Origin: RHKX01 sp963820055
GTDB lineage: Bacteria > Actinomycetota > Thermoleophilia > Solirubrobacterales > 70-9
Direction: 5' to 3'
Length of the DNA stretch: 64,000 nt
NCBI GenBank assembly: GCA_963820055.1
Contig: CAWFYJ010000005.1
Coordinates: 372,001-436,000 of the forward strand
A model generated the notes under the pieces. That model had not been told where the DNA came from. It saw only the letters and a program-made list of their open reading frames with translations, and made no database searches. Positions 28,236-35,932 of the stretch are shown here, piece after piece (within the stretch, counting starts at the first letter, position 1; every line of letters starts with the position of its first letter). A program made the translations under genes and the position numbers.

Positions 28236-28869
28236 TCAGGCGTACTTCTCGGCGAGCCGCTCGCCGTGCTCGCGCCAGGCAGTCGGTGAGCTCATCCGCG
28301 GCGAGTATCTGCGGGCCGAGCGAGCTGTCCTCGAAGAGCACCCGGCCGAGCAGGCCGATCGTGACGTCGTGATCGGGCCGCTCGACTACCTCGATCGGGT
28401 CGCCGGCGGCGACCTCTCCGGGCTCGATTATCCGCAGGTACGTGCCGAGCCGAAGCGCCTTCGCGAACTGCTTGACGAAGCGCTGATCGCCCATCTTCGC
28501 GCCGAGCGTGCTGCACGGCTGCCGCGGCTCGGAGACCTCGAAGAGCGCCTCGCCGGCCCGCCACCGCTCGCCGATCCGGGCCTCGGCGAGGTCGATCCCC
28601 GCCGTCGTCAGGTTCTCGCCGAACCAGCCGGGTCCGAGATCGCGGTCGAGCTCGGCGCTCCACCAGGCGTAGTCCTCGGATGCGTATGCGTAGACGGCCT
28701 TGTCGTAGCCGCCGTGGACCCGCGTATCGGCGACGAGGTCGCCCTCGACCGCGTCGTCGCGGAGCATCACCCGCCCCTCGACCGGCTCCTTGAAGATTCC
28801 CGTCTTCTTCGGCGCCCCGCCGAGCTGCAGGAGCCGGGCGCGGCCGACGTTGACCGAAACGATTCTCAC
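28236..28869 (-). CDS. MOSC domain protein (YiiM-like), frameshifted near its 3' end
   Basis: A MOSC beta-barrel protein, the sulfur-carrier domain of molybdenum cofactor sulfurases; YiiM-like members reduce N-hydroxylated compounds. From GTG 28869: MRIVSVNVGRARLL, TRVHGGYDKAVYAY, GWFGENLTTAGID, and the cysteine motif SEPRQPCSTLGAKM. After LAADELTD at about 28282 one extra base (28281) breaks the frame; skipping it gives AWREHGERLAEKYA and a TGA at 28236, a family-like ending of a 210-residue protein. The start overlaps the corA stop (GTGA). Confidence 0.8.
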
Positions 28870-29873
28870 AGCCAGCCGCGGCGGCGGAAGTAGGCGAGCA
28901 TCCCGAACAGGATCACGAGCATCGCGCCGATCACGAGATAGAAGTCGAAATCGTCGCCCTGGCCGGGGACGCCGACGTTCATGCCCCAGATGCTGGCGAT
29001 CAGGGTCAGCGGCAGGACGATGACGCTGATCGAGGTGAGGACCCGGAGGATCTCGTTGACGCGATGGTTGAGCACCGATTCGTTCGTCTCCTCGAGCGCC
29101 TCGATGACCTCCTTGTAGTTCTCGAGCATGTCCCAGATCCGCTCGTGAGCGTCGACGATGTCGTCGAAATAGATCTCGAGGTCGAGGCTGGGGGCGAGGA
29201 AGCGCTGCTTGTAGTTCTCGAGCTCGCGGAGGACCGGCCGCTGCGGGCGGATGACCTTGCGGAAGTTGATGATCTCCTGCTTGACCTTCGAGATGTCGCG
29301 GACGACCTCCTCGGAGCGCTCCTCCTCGAAGATGTCGTCCTCGATCGCGTCGAGCTTGTTGCCGATCTTGCGCAGCATCGGGAAGCAGTAGTCGAAGCTG
29401 TCGTCGACGATCCGGTAGAGCAGATAGCCGGAGCCGCGCGAGAAGACCTTGTCGCGGAACTCCTCGTTGGAGCGGACGCGCTCGAACAGGTACTCGACCG
29501 GCTGCAGCTCCTGGTTCGGGATCGTGATCACGAAGTCCGGCCCGACGAACATGTCGAGCTCGCCCGTGTTCAGGCGCCCGACGGAGGAGTCGAAGACGGG
29601 CAGGTGGAGGACGATGAAGAGGTAGTCGGGGTACTCGTCGATCTTCGGGCGCTGGTTGCGTGAGGCGACGTCCTCGAGGTCGAGGGCGTGGAAGTCGAAG
29701 TGCTCCTGCAGCCAGCTCCACTCGAGCGGCGTCGGCCGCTCGATGTGGACCCAGCGTAGGCCGGGTCCTTCGACGATCTCGATGTTCGGCTCAGGCGGCG
29801 CCGCGGGAGCGACGACGACCGGATCGGCCGCACGGTAGGTGCGCCGTAGTCTGGGCTTCGGAAGGCTCGGCAT
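28866..29873 (-). CDS. corA: CorA family magnesium transporter
   Basis: A 335-residue pentameric Mg2+/Co2+ channel. A large N-terminal cytoplasmic alpha/beta domain (residues about 35-260; LEDVASRNQRPKIDEY) leads into a long helix (ETNESVLNHRVNEILRVLT), then two membrane segments with the signature WGMNVG between them. The start at 29873 has an AGGAAGAG ribosome site, and a TAATCT box lies about 45 bases upstream, so this gene has a leader. The MOSC gene overlaps its 3' end. Confidence 0.93.
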   Translation of the reverse strand: MPSLPKPRLRRTYRAADPVVVAPAAPPEPNIEIVEGPGLRWVHIERPTPLEWSWLQEHFDFHALDLEDVASRNQRPKIDEYPDYLFIVLHLPVFDSSVGRLNTGELDMFVGPDFVITIPNQELQPVEYLFERVRSNEEFRDKVFSRGSGYLLYRIVDDSFDYCFPMLRKIGNKLDAIEDDIFEEERSEEVVRDISKVKQEIINFRKVIRPQRPVLRELENYKQRFLAPSLDLEIYFDDIVDAHERIWDMLENYKEVIEALEETNESVLNHRVNEILRVLTSISVIVLPLTLIASIWGMNVGVPGQGDDFDFYLVIGAMLVILFGMLAYFRRRGWL

Positions 29874-29987
29874 CGTTCTCTTCCTGCGCGTCGCTCGCGA
29901 ACATCAGGTGCACAAGATTACGCGACGACGACGGCAATCACGGGCTTGCGCCGGGCACGGCTGTTATATTGCGGCCCACATAGACCG
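29874..29987. promoter_or_regulatory. divergent promoter region of corA and the SAM-riboswitch operon
   Basis: The gap between corA and the ThrC-like gene is 312 bases; this part holds the promoters. Toward the right, TATATT (29965-29970) ends 18 nt before the riboswitch P1 stem and is the likely -10 box. Toward corA, a TAATCT box reads on the minus strand near 29920. No gene is visible. Confidence 0.45.
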
Positions 29988-30105
29988 CCACATCCAGAGG
30001 GGTGGAGGGAACTGGCCCTACGAAACCCCGGCAACCCCCCCGACGACTCACGTCCGAAGGGGAAGGTGCCAATTCCAACAGGTGATGAACCTGAGGAGAT
30101 GTGAG
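29988..30105 (+). ncRNA. SAM-I (S-box) riboswitch aptamer
   Basis: The conserved S-box core is present: AGAGGGGTGGAGGGAACTGG, CCCTACGAAACCCCGGCAACC, GGTGCCAATTCC and GATGAACCTGAGGAG in order. P1 is closed by CACATC (29989-29994) pairing with GATGTG (30098-30103). In this class SAM binding stabilises P1 and favours the downstream terminator. It precedes a ThrC-like and a CysO-like gene. Confidence 0.93.
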
Positions 30106-30121
30106 TGGAAGTCCCACTCAG

Positions 30122-30151
30122 GACCTCTGCTCACGAGGCAGAGGTCTTTTT
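30122..30151 (+). terminator. intrinsic terminator of the SAM riboswitch
   Basis: A perfect nine-base stem, GACCTCTGC (30122-30130) with GCAGAGGTC (30138-30146), is followed by TTTTT. It is the expression platform: high SAM should end transcription here before the start codon at 30186. A small hairpin GAGTGG/CCACTC lies between aptamer and terminator and may take part in antitermination. Confidence 0.9.
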
Positions 30152-30185
30152 CGTTTGAAACCGAGCTGGGACAAGGAGTAAAGAA

Positions 30186-31421
30186 ATGGCAGTGACGGCC
30201 CTCAGGTGCAAGGAATGCGGAACCGAGTACCCGCTGGAAGCGCTCTACGTGTGCGACCAGTGCTTCGGACCGCTCGAGGTCACCTACGACCACTCCGGAT
30301 TCGATCCCGAGTCCGTGAAGCGGCGGATCCAGGCGGGCAGCGCCGGAATCTGGCGCTACTCCGACTTCCTCCCGTTCAGTTCGCGGCCGGCCAGTGCGAT
30401 CGAGCCCGGCCTGACGCCGCTCGTCCGCGCCGACCGCCTCGCCGAGAAGCTCGGCGTCGGTGAGGTCTGGATCAAGAACGACGCGGCCAACCCGACCCAT
30501 TCGTTCAAGGACCGCGTCGTCGCCGTCGCGCTGGCGAAGGCGCTCGAGCTCGGCTTCGACACCGTCGCCTGCGCCTCGACCGGCAACCTCGCGAACGCCG
30601 TCGCCGCCCACGCGGCCGCCGCCGGCGTCGAGTCCTACGTGTTCGTCCCCTCGAACCTCGAGGAGCAGAAGCTGCTCGCCACCGACGTCTACGGAACGAC
30701 GCTCGTCGGCGTCGAGGGCAACTACGACGACGTCAACCGGCTCTGCACCGAGCTCGCCGCCGACCGCGGCTGGGCGTTCGTCAACGTCAACCTGCGGCCG
30801 TACTACGCCGAGGGCTCGAAGACGCTCGCCTACGAGACGATCGAACAGCTCGGCTGGCGCCTGCCGGACCGGGTCGTCTGCCCGATCGCATCCGGGTCGC
30901 TCTTCACGAAGATCGGCCGCGGCTTCGACGAGTGGCGTTCGCTCGGCCTCGTCGAGGGCGACAAGCCGACCTTCCACGGCGCCCAGGCCGCCGGATGCGG
31001 ACCCGTCGCTGCGGCCTTCGCCGACGGCCACGACGTCTGCCGCCCGGTCCGCCCCGACACCATCGCCAAGAGCCTGGCGATAGGCAACCCGGCCGACGGT
31101 CCCTACGCGCTCGATCTCGCTCGCAGCACCGGCGGGTCGGTGGACTCCGTAACCGACGACGAGATCCGCGCCGGCATCCGCCTGCTGGCCGAGACGACCG
31201 GCATCTTCACCGAGACCGCCGGCGGCGTCACGACCGCCACGCTCGCGAAGCTCGCCGAGCGGGGCGACATCGGCTCCGGCGATCGCGTCGTCGTCTACAT
31301 CACCGGCGAGGGCCTGAAGACGCTCGACGCCGTCCGTGACGGCTTCGCGATGCACGAGATCGAGCCGACGCTCGAATCGTTCGCCGAGCGCGTTCCGGCT
31401 CGCAGCCCGGTCACGGCCTGA
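30186..31421 (+). CDS. thrC: threonine synthase-like PLP enzyme with N-terminal zinc ribbon
   Basis: A 411-residue fold-type II PLP enzyme. Residues 8-26 hold a zinc ribbon (Cys8, Cys11, Cys23, Cys26; RCKECGTEY, VCDQCFGPLEV). The PLP lysine is Lys108 in NPTHSFKDRVV, with the phosphate loop near CASTGNLANAVAAHA. Threonine synthases of this type convert O-phosphohomoserine to threonine. A ribosome site AAGGAG lies 7 nt upstream of the ATG. Control by a SAM riboswitch and the partner CysO-like gene downstream are unusual for simple threonine synthesis and raise the option that it makes a sulfur amino acid from O-phosphohomoserine; that is inference. Confidence 0.88.
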   Translation: MAVTALRCKECGTEYPLEALYVCDQCFGPLEVTYDHSGFDPESVKRRIQAGSAGIWRYSDFLPFSSRPASAIEPGLTPLVRADRLAEKLGVGEVWIKNDAANPTHSFKDRVVAVALAKALELGFDTVACASTGNLANAVAAHAAAAGVESYVFVPSNLEEQKLLATDVYGTTLVGVEGNYDDVNRLCTELAADRGWAFVNVNLRPYYAEGSKTLAYETIEQLGWRLPDRVVCPIASGSLFTKIGRGFDEWRSLGLVEGDKPTFHGAQAAGCGPVAAAFADGHDVCRPVRPDTIAKSLAIGNPADGPYALDLARSTGGSVDSVTDDEIRAGIRLLAETTGIFTETAGGVTTATLAKLAERGDIGSGDRVVVYITGEGLKTLDAVRDGFAMHEIEPTLESFAERVPARSPVTA

Positions 31422-31467
31422 GCACTCAGATAAGTTCCACGAAACTTTCCGAACGGAGCGAACGACG

Positions 31468-31740
31468 ATGGCAGTAAAGGTCAAGATTCCCGCCCAGCTG
31501 CGCCCTGCGACGGGTGGCGAGGGCGAGATCGAGGTCGAGGCGGCGACCGTGGGCGACGCCCTCGACGCGGTCTTCGACAAGCACGACGGTCTGCGCGAGC
31601 GGATCACCGAGGACGGCGACCTCCGCCGCTTCGTGAACGTCTACGTGTCCGGGGAGGACATCCGCTTCCAGGACGGGCTCGAGACGGCGATCAGCGACGG
31701 CGCCGAGGTGACGATCCTGCCCGCGGTCGCCGGCGGCTGA
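31468..31740 (+). CDS. cysO: MoaD/ThiS-family sulfur carrier protein, CysO-like
   Basis: A 90-residue ubiquitin-fold protein ending in the diglycine needed for thiocarboxylate formation. The sequence pattern IPAQLRPATGG, RRFVNVYVSGEDIRF and VTILPAVAGG closely follows mycobacterial CysO, which carries sulfide to the cysteine synthase CysM. ATG at 31468 has GGAG 9 nt upstream. It follows the ThrC-like gene by 46 bases, in the same SAM-riboswitch transcript. No cysM or mec-type peptidase gene is next to it. Confidence 0.85.
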   Translation: MAVKVKIPAQLRPATGGEGEIEVEAATVGDALDAVFDKHDGLRERITEDGDLRRFVNVYVSGEDIRFQDGLETAISDGAEVTILPAVAGG

Positions 31741-31757
31741 CGCCGCCAGACCATCCA

Positions 31758-32495
31758 GTGCCGGAGCGCGCCGAGACGGTCGCGATCCTCTGCGGAGGTC
31801 GCGGCACCCGCCTTCAGGAGCACACCCATTCGATCCCGAAGGCGCTCGTCGAGATCGGCGGCAGGCCGATCGTCTGGCATGTCATCCGGATCTACGCGGC
31901 TCACGGCTTCCGCCGCTTCCTCCTGCTGACCGGATACCGCGGCGAGATGATCGCCGACTTCGCCGCTGCCGAGGAATGGCCGGCCGGAGTCGAGGTCGAG
32001 TGCATTCCGACCGGCGAGGACACGCCGACCGGAGGGCGGGTCGCGCGCGTCGCCGATCGGCTGGGGGAGGGGACGTTCGCGCTCACCTACGCCGACGGCG
32101 TCGCCGACGTCGACCTCGGGGCGGAGCTCGACTTCCATCGCGGTCACGGCGGCGCCGCGACGGTCACGCTCGTCCGCCCGCACTCTCAATGGGGCGTCGC
32201 GATGCTCGGCGACGACGACCGCGTGGCCGGCTTCGTCGAGAAGCCCCGAATGGAGGATTGGGTGAACGCCGGGTTCTTCTTCATCGAGCCGGTCGCGCTC
32301 GACTATCTCGACGACGACTCCGTGCTCGAGCGCGAGCCGCTCGGGGGACTGGCGGCCGACGGCCGGCTCCACGGCTGGCGCCACGAGGGCTTCTGGGACT
32401 GCATGGACACCTACAAGGACGCGGTCCTGCTCAACGATCTCTGGGCATCGGGCTCGCCGCCGTGGCGGGTCTGGGAGACAGCGGCAGTCCGGTGA
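31758..32495 (+). CDS. glucose-1-phosphate cytidylyltransferase-like nucleotidyltransferase
   Basis: A 245-residue sugar nucleotidyltransferase of the RfbF type, making CDP-glucose from CTP and glucose 1-phosphate. The nucleotide-binding motif is ILCGGRGTRLQEHTHSIPKAL, with YADGVADVDL for metal and phosphate, FVEKPRMEDWVNAGFFF for the sugar, and HEGFWDCMDTYKD near the end, as in the RfbF group. GTG at 31758 is 17 bases after cysO and has no strong ribosome site. Its stop overlaps the next gene, a CDP-glucose 4,6-dehydratase-like protein, which supports the CDP-sugar call. Confidence 0.8.
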   Translation: MPERAETVAILCGGRGTRLQEHTHSIPKALVEIGGRPIVWHVIRIYAAHGFRRFLLLTGYRGEMIADFAAAEEWPAGVEVECIPTGEDTPTGGRVARVADRLGEGTFALTYADGVADVDLGAELDFHRGHGGAATVTLVRPHSQWGVAMLGDDDRVAGFVEKPRMEDWVNAGFFFIEPVALDYLDDDSVLEREPLGGLAADGRLHGWRHEGFWDCMDTYKDAVLLNDLWASGSPPWRVWETAAVR

Positions 32496-33484
32496 GGGCC
32501 GCGCTCGTCACCGGCGGCCGCGGCTTCGTCGGAGCTTGGCTCTGCCGGGCTCTGCTCGAGCGCGGGGTCGCCGTGATCTCGCTCGACCGGCGGACGCCGC
32601 GGGAGCGTCCGTCGACGCTGGCGCTGCTGGGGATCGACGGCGAGGTGACCGAGCGGCACGGCTCGCTCGTCGACCGGGGTCTGATCGACGGCATCCTCGC
32701 CGAGCGCGAAGTCGACGCCGTCTTCCACCTCGCCGCGGAAACGATCGTCGGGACGGTCCGCGACGACCCCGCGGCCGCCTTCGACACGAACGTCCGCGGG
32801 ACCTGGACCGTGCTCGAGGCCTGCCGCGACGCCGCCGTTGAGCGGGTGGTGTTCGCATCCTCCGACAAGGCCTACGGCGCCCACGACGAGCTTCCCTACC
32901 GCGAGGACTTCGCGCTGCGCCCGACGGCGCCCTACGAGGCGTCGAAGGCGGCGGCGGACCTGATCGCCCGCTCCTACTGGCCGAGCTATGGCCTCCCGGT
33001 CGCGGTGACGCGGTTCGCGAACATCTACGGCGGCGGGGACCTCAACTTCTCGCGGCTCGTTCCCGAGGCGGCGTGCGCCGCGGTCGACGGGCGCCCGCCG
33101 ATCCTGCGCTCGGACGGCTCGCCGGTCAGGGACCTTCTCTACGTCGAGGATGCCGCCGCCGCCTACCTGGCGATCGCCGACGGCCTCGACCGCGACGACG
33201 TCCGCGGCGAGGCCTTCAACGCCGGCGGCGAACGTCCCTACAGCGTCCTCGAGGTCGTCTCCGAGATCACCCGGATCGCCGGCACCGGCGTCGAGCCGGA
33301 CGTGCGCGGAGCCGGCAACCCCGACGGCGAGATCGACCGTCAGTTCGTCGACGCCGCGAAGCTGCGCGACCGCTGCGGCTGGACGCCGCGGGTCGCCTTG
33401 GAGGAGGGTCTCAGCCGGACGATCGCCTGGTACCGCGACCACCCGGAGGTCCGGCCCGGATCGGAGGGGCCGGCCACCGCCTGA
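32492..33484 (+). CDS. NAD-dependent epimerase/dehydratase, CDP-glucose 4,6-dehydratase-like
   Basis: A 330-residue extended SDR. The Rossmann motif is LVTGGRGFVGAWLCRAL; the catalytic YxxxK is in APYEASKAAADLIARSYW; FASSDKAYG provides the active-site Ser/Asp/Lys; RFANIYGGGDLNFSRLVPE matches RfbG-type dehydratases. It would turn CDP-glucose into CDP-4-keto-6-deoxyglucose for a deoxysugar of a surface polymer. GTG at 32492 overlaps the cytidylyltransferase stop (GTGA). Later steps of a deoxysugar pathway are not in the window. Confidence 0.82.
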   Translation: MRAALVTGGRGFVGAWLCRALLERGVAVISLDRRTPRERPSTLALLGIDGEVTERHGSLVDRGLIDGILAEREVDAVFHLAAETIVGTVRDDPAAAFDTNVRGTWTVLEACRDAAVERVVFASSDKAYGAHDELPYREDFALRPTAPYEASKAAADLIARSYWPSYGLPVAVTRFANIYGGGDLNFSRLVPEAACAAVDGRPPILRSDGSPVRDLLYVEDAAAAYLAIADGLDRDDVRGEAFNAGGERPYSVLEVVSEITRIAGTGVEPDVRGAGNPDGEIDRQFVDAAKLRDRCGWTPRVALEEGLSRTIAWYRDHPEVRPGSEGPATA

Positions 33485-33514
33485 CGGCGACCGGCCCCGG
33501 ATCCGCTCCGAGTA

Positions 33515-34558
33515 CTACCCCCTGACCTTCGCCCGCTTGTAGGTCGTCTTGACCTTGCCGGCGACCCGGGTCTTGCGCTGCACGGTGATCCGCTTCCGTC
33601 CGGCCACGGCCGTCCGGTGGCGGCCCTGGATCCGCAGGCGGACCTTCGCCTTCCGTCCCGCCTTGACGCGGGCCTTCTGCGTGGCGGTCACCTTCGGGCC
33701 GTGCTTGCTGAGCCGCGCATTCAGGCGCGACTTGCACTTCCGCTGCGGGGCCTTGCGCAGGCACTTGACCTTGACGATCAGGTACTTGCCCTTGACCCGC
33801 ACGGTGTGGCTGATCACACCGCCGACCGCGTCGGCTCCGTCGGCCCCGTTGTTGCCGTTGTGCCCGTTGTCGCCGTTGCCGCCGGGACCCGTCTTGCCGC
33901 TCTTCGCGGTCAGACGGACCTTCGCGTATTCGGCGTAGCTGCCGGTCACGACCTGGACCCCCGACTCGAACCGGGAGACGATCTGAACCCGGTAGCGGTT
34001 CCCGACCTGCAGCTGCGACGGATCGATCTCGACCGCCGGCACCTGGCTCCACTGCGGGGCACCGTCCAGACCACTGCCGTTCAGCACCTGCACGTCCGGT
34101 CCTCCGGAGAGGTTCCGGAGACGTACCGAGTACTCGGCGTCGTTACCCGTCACGTCGAGGAGCGCGGCGACATCGGCACGGCGGCTGAGCCGCATGACGA
34201 GATTCGCCGGCTCGGTGCCGCCGACACCCCGGTATTTGAATGCGGGGCCGGTGAACGTCCCGATCGACGTCGCTCCGACGCCGGTCAGGCTCCCGAGCTC
34301 CGTGTGGAGATAGCCCGAGTTCCCGGGTCCGCCGTTCGACGGGATCGAGTTCGTGATCGCCGGGCAGAGCAGCACCGGGACGCAGAGTCCCTCGCTGCTG
34401 GTTGCGCCCGACCATCCAGCCGGGCCGTTGCGGAGCGAGACCGCATCCCGATCTGACGGGTACACGCTCCTCGCTGCGTTCGCGCTCGCGGTCATGACCG
34501 TGGTCGCCAGCATTGCCAGCAGACACAGGCATGGCACGAGCCATTTGCGTCCTTGCAT
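33515..34558 (-). CDS. secreted protein with collagen-like segment and basic C-terminal domain
   Basis: A 347-residue secreted protein. A signal peptide covers residues 1-29 (LVPCLCLLAMLATTVMTASANA). Residues about 30-215 look like a beta-rich jelly-roll or adhesion domain. A short Gly-X-Y tract follows (KTGPGGNGDNGHNGNNGADG, about 220-245). The last 90 residues are strongly basic (RLNARLSKHGPKVTATQKAR), possibly a cell-wall or polyanion binding domain. A ribosome site AAGGAAGG lies upstream. Function unknown; surface adhesion or matrix contact is a guess. Confidence 0.65.
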   Translation of the reverse strand: MQGRKWLVPCLCLLAMLATTVMTASANAARSVYPSDRDAVSLRNGPAGWSGATSSEGLCVPVLLCPAITNSIPSNGGPGNSGYLHTELGSLTGVGATSIGTFTGPAFKYRGVGGTEPANLVMRLSRRADVAALLDVTGNDAEYSVRLRNLSGGPDVQVLNGSGLDGAPQWSQVPAVEIDPSQLQVGNRYRVQIVSRFESGVQVVTGSYAEYAKVRLTAKSGKTGPGGNGDNGHNGNNGADGADAVGGVISHTVRVKGKYLIVKVKCLRKAPQRKCKSRLNARLSKHGPKVTATQKARVKAGRKAKVRLRIQGRHRTAVAGRKRITVQRKTRVAGKVKTTYKRAKVRG

Positions 34559-34573
34559 ATTCGATTCCCTTCC

Positions 34574-34703
34574 TTGGTCCAGCCCCCTGTGGCCGGCCGT
34601 TTGTCCCGCCGCGGTTGTCCGCGACCGTTGCCTTGGACCCAGAAACCCCCTGGGCAGAGTGATGCTTTCCCCCGCTGATCGGCCGCAATCGGGCCTGGAC
34701 CAA
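34574..34703 (-). ncRNA. candidate structured 5' leader of the collagen-like protein gene
   Basis: On the minus-strand transcript, TTGGTCCAG (34695-34703) can pair perfectly with CTGGACCAA (34574-34582), closing a 130-nt region. Inside are hairpins GCCCAG/CTGGGT and CGCGG-ACAA-CCGCG. The 3' closing arm abuts the AAGGAAGG ribosome site, so folding could control translation. It does not match riboswitch classes I know. Confidence 0.35.
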
Positions 34704-34762
34704 CATTGCGGAGGATCGTGGACGGGCGTACCGGAATGCGCTTTCCGGCCCCGAGGAACGGC

Positions 34763-35932
34763 TCAGCCGGAAACGTCGCGCAGGAGGCGGGCATATTCGC
34801 CCGCGACGACCTGCGGGCCGAAGCGGCTCAACGCCGCTCGCCGCAGCTCTGCGTGGTCCCAGTTCCGGAACCGGACCGATTCGATTGCGGCGGCGACGTT
34901 GTCGGGGGTGGGATCGAAGATCGGCTCGCCGACGTCGATTCCGATGCGATCGCGGATCTCGGTGAGCGTCGGCCCATAACCCGCCACCGGTGTCCCGGCC
35001 GCAAGGGCCTCGACGATGACCAGGGCGAAGGCCTCGCTTCGCGACGGCAGGCAGAGGAGCTCCGCCTTGCGCATGGCGTTGACGATCGAGCGGAGATGGC
35101 CGCGGTGCCCGAGGAACGGCGCGAACTCGACGCGGTCGGCGATCCCGAGCTCGGCGGCCAGCTCCTGAAGGTCCTCCTCGAGCGGGCCGCGCCCCTGCAT
35201 CGTGAGCGTCAGGCCGGGGAGATCGGTCATCGCCCGCAGCAGCGACTGCGGGTTCTTACGGTCGTTGAACGACCCGACGAAGACGACGCCGCTGCGGGGC
35301 TCATCGACCTGGAGGTGGGGGTCCGCGAACGCCGGCTGGACCGGGTTGTTGATGACGAGGGCCTGCTCCGGGTAGGTGAGGCCGAGGTCGTCGGCGCCGA
35401 CGTCGCGGGTGTGGATCGAGGGGAACACCACCGCCTTGACGTGCCCGAGCGCCTCCTGGGCGGCGGCGCGATAGCGCTCGGCGTCCTCCTCCTCGCCCTT
35501 CGCCCAGATCGCCCGCCACTCGTGGACGACGGCCACGGTCGGCAGATCCGGCGCGACCGAAGCCTGGACCCGAACGTAGCGGGCGCCGTTGAAGGCGGCG
35601 ATGTTGTTGACGAGGACGACGTCCGGTCGCTGTTCCTCGAGGAGCAGGCGGGTGAAACGGCGCGGCCTGCCGCCCTCGGGCTGCATGAAGATCGGGAGCG
35701 GCGCGAGCTTCTCGGAGACGCGACGGCGGACCCGCTGGGGCGGCGGGATCAGGACGCCGACCGGCTCGATCCGGTGACGCCAGGGCCGAGTCCGGAATTC
35801 ATCGAGAAGCGTGACGTTGAAGCGGGTCACGCCGCCGCGGAGACGGCCGCCCCATTCCGGCGGGACCGGTCCGACGGTCAGCAGCCGCTTCCTCAGCGCC
35901 CCGGGCGGCGCCGGCACCCGGACCGGGCTCAT
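34763..35932 (-). CDS. glycosyltransferase family 4 protein
   Basis: A 389-residue GT-B glycosyltransferase. The C-terminal half has the GT4 pattern: GVVFVGSFNDRKNPQSLLRA, a donor-site loop, and LCLPSRSEAFALVIVEALA with the E-x7-E motif. The N-terminal acceptor half starts LLTVGPVPPEWGGRLRGG. Donor and acceptor are unknown. The ATG at 35932 overlaps the stop of the GroES-like gene (ATGA), so the two are translationally coupled. Confidence 0.85.
   Translation of the reverse strand: MSPVRVPAPPGALRKRLLTVGPVPPEWGGRLRGGVTRFNVTLLDEFRTRPWRHRIEPVGVLIPPPQRVRRRVSEKLAPLPIFMQPEGGRPRRFTRLLLEEQRPDVVLVNNIAAFNGARYVRVQASVAPDLPTVAVVHEWRAIWAKGEEEDAERYRAAAQEALGHVKAVVFPSIHTRDVGADDLGLTYPEQALVINNPVQPAFADPHLQVDEPRSGVVFVGSFNDRKNPQSLLRAMTDLPGLTLTMQGRGPLEEDLQELAAELGIADRVEFAPFLGHRGHLRSIVNAMRKAELLCLPSRSEAFALVIVEALAAGTPVAGYGPTLTEIRDRIGIDVGEPIFDPTPDNVAAAIESVRFRNWDHAELRRAALSRFGPQVVAGEYARLLRDVSG

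Noticed and set aside
34559..34762. Cyclic di-AMP or cyclic di-GMP riboswitch in this leader
   Set aside because: The conserved core strings of those classes are missing; only the general leader layout is similar, so it is listed as an unassigned structure.
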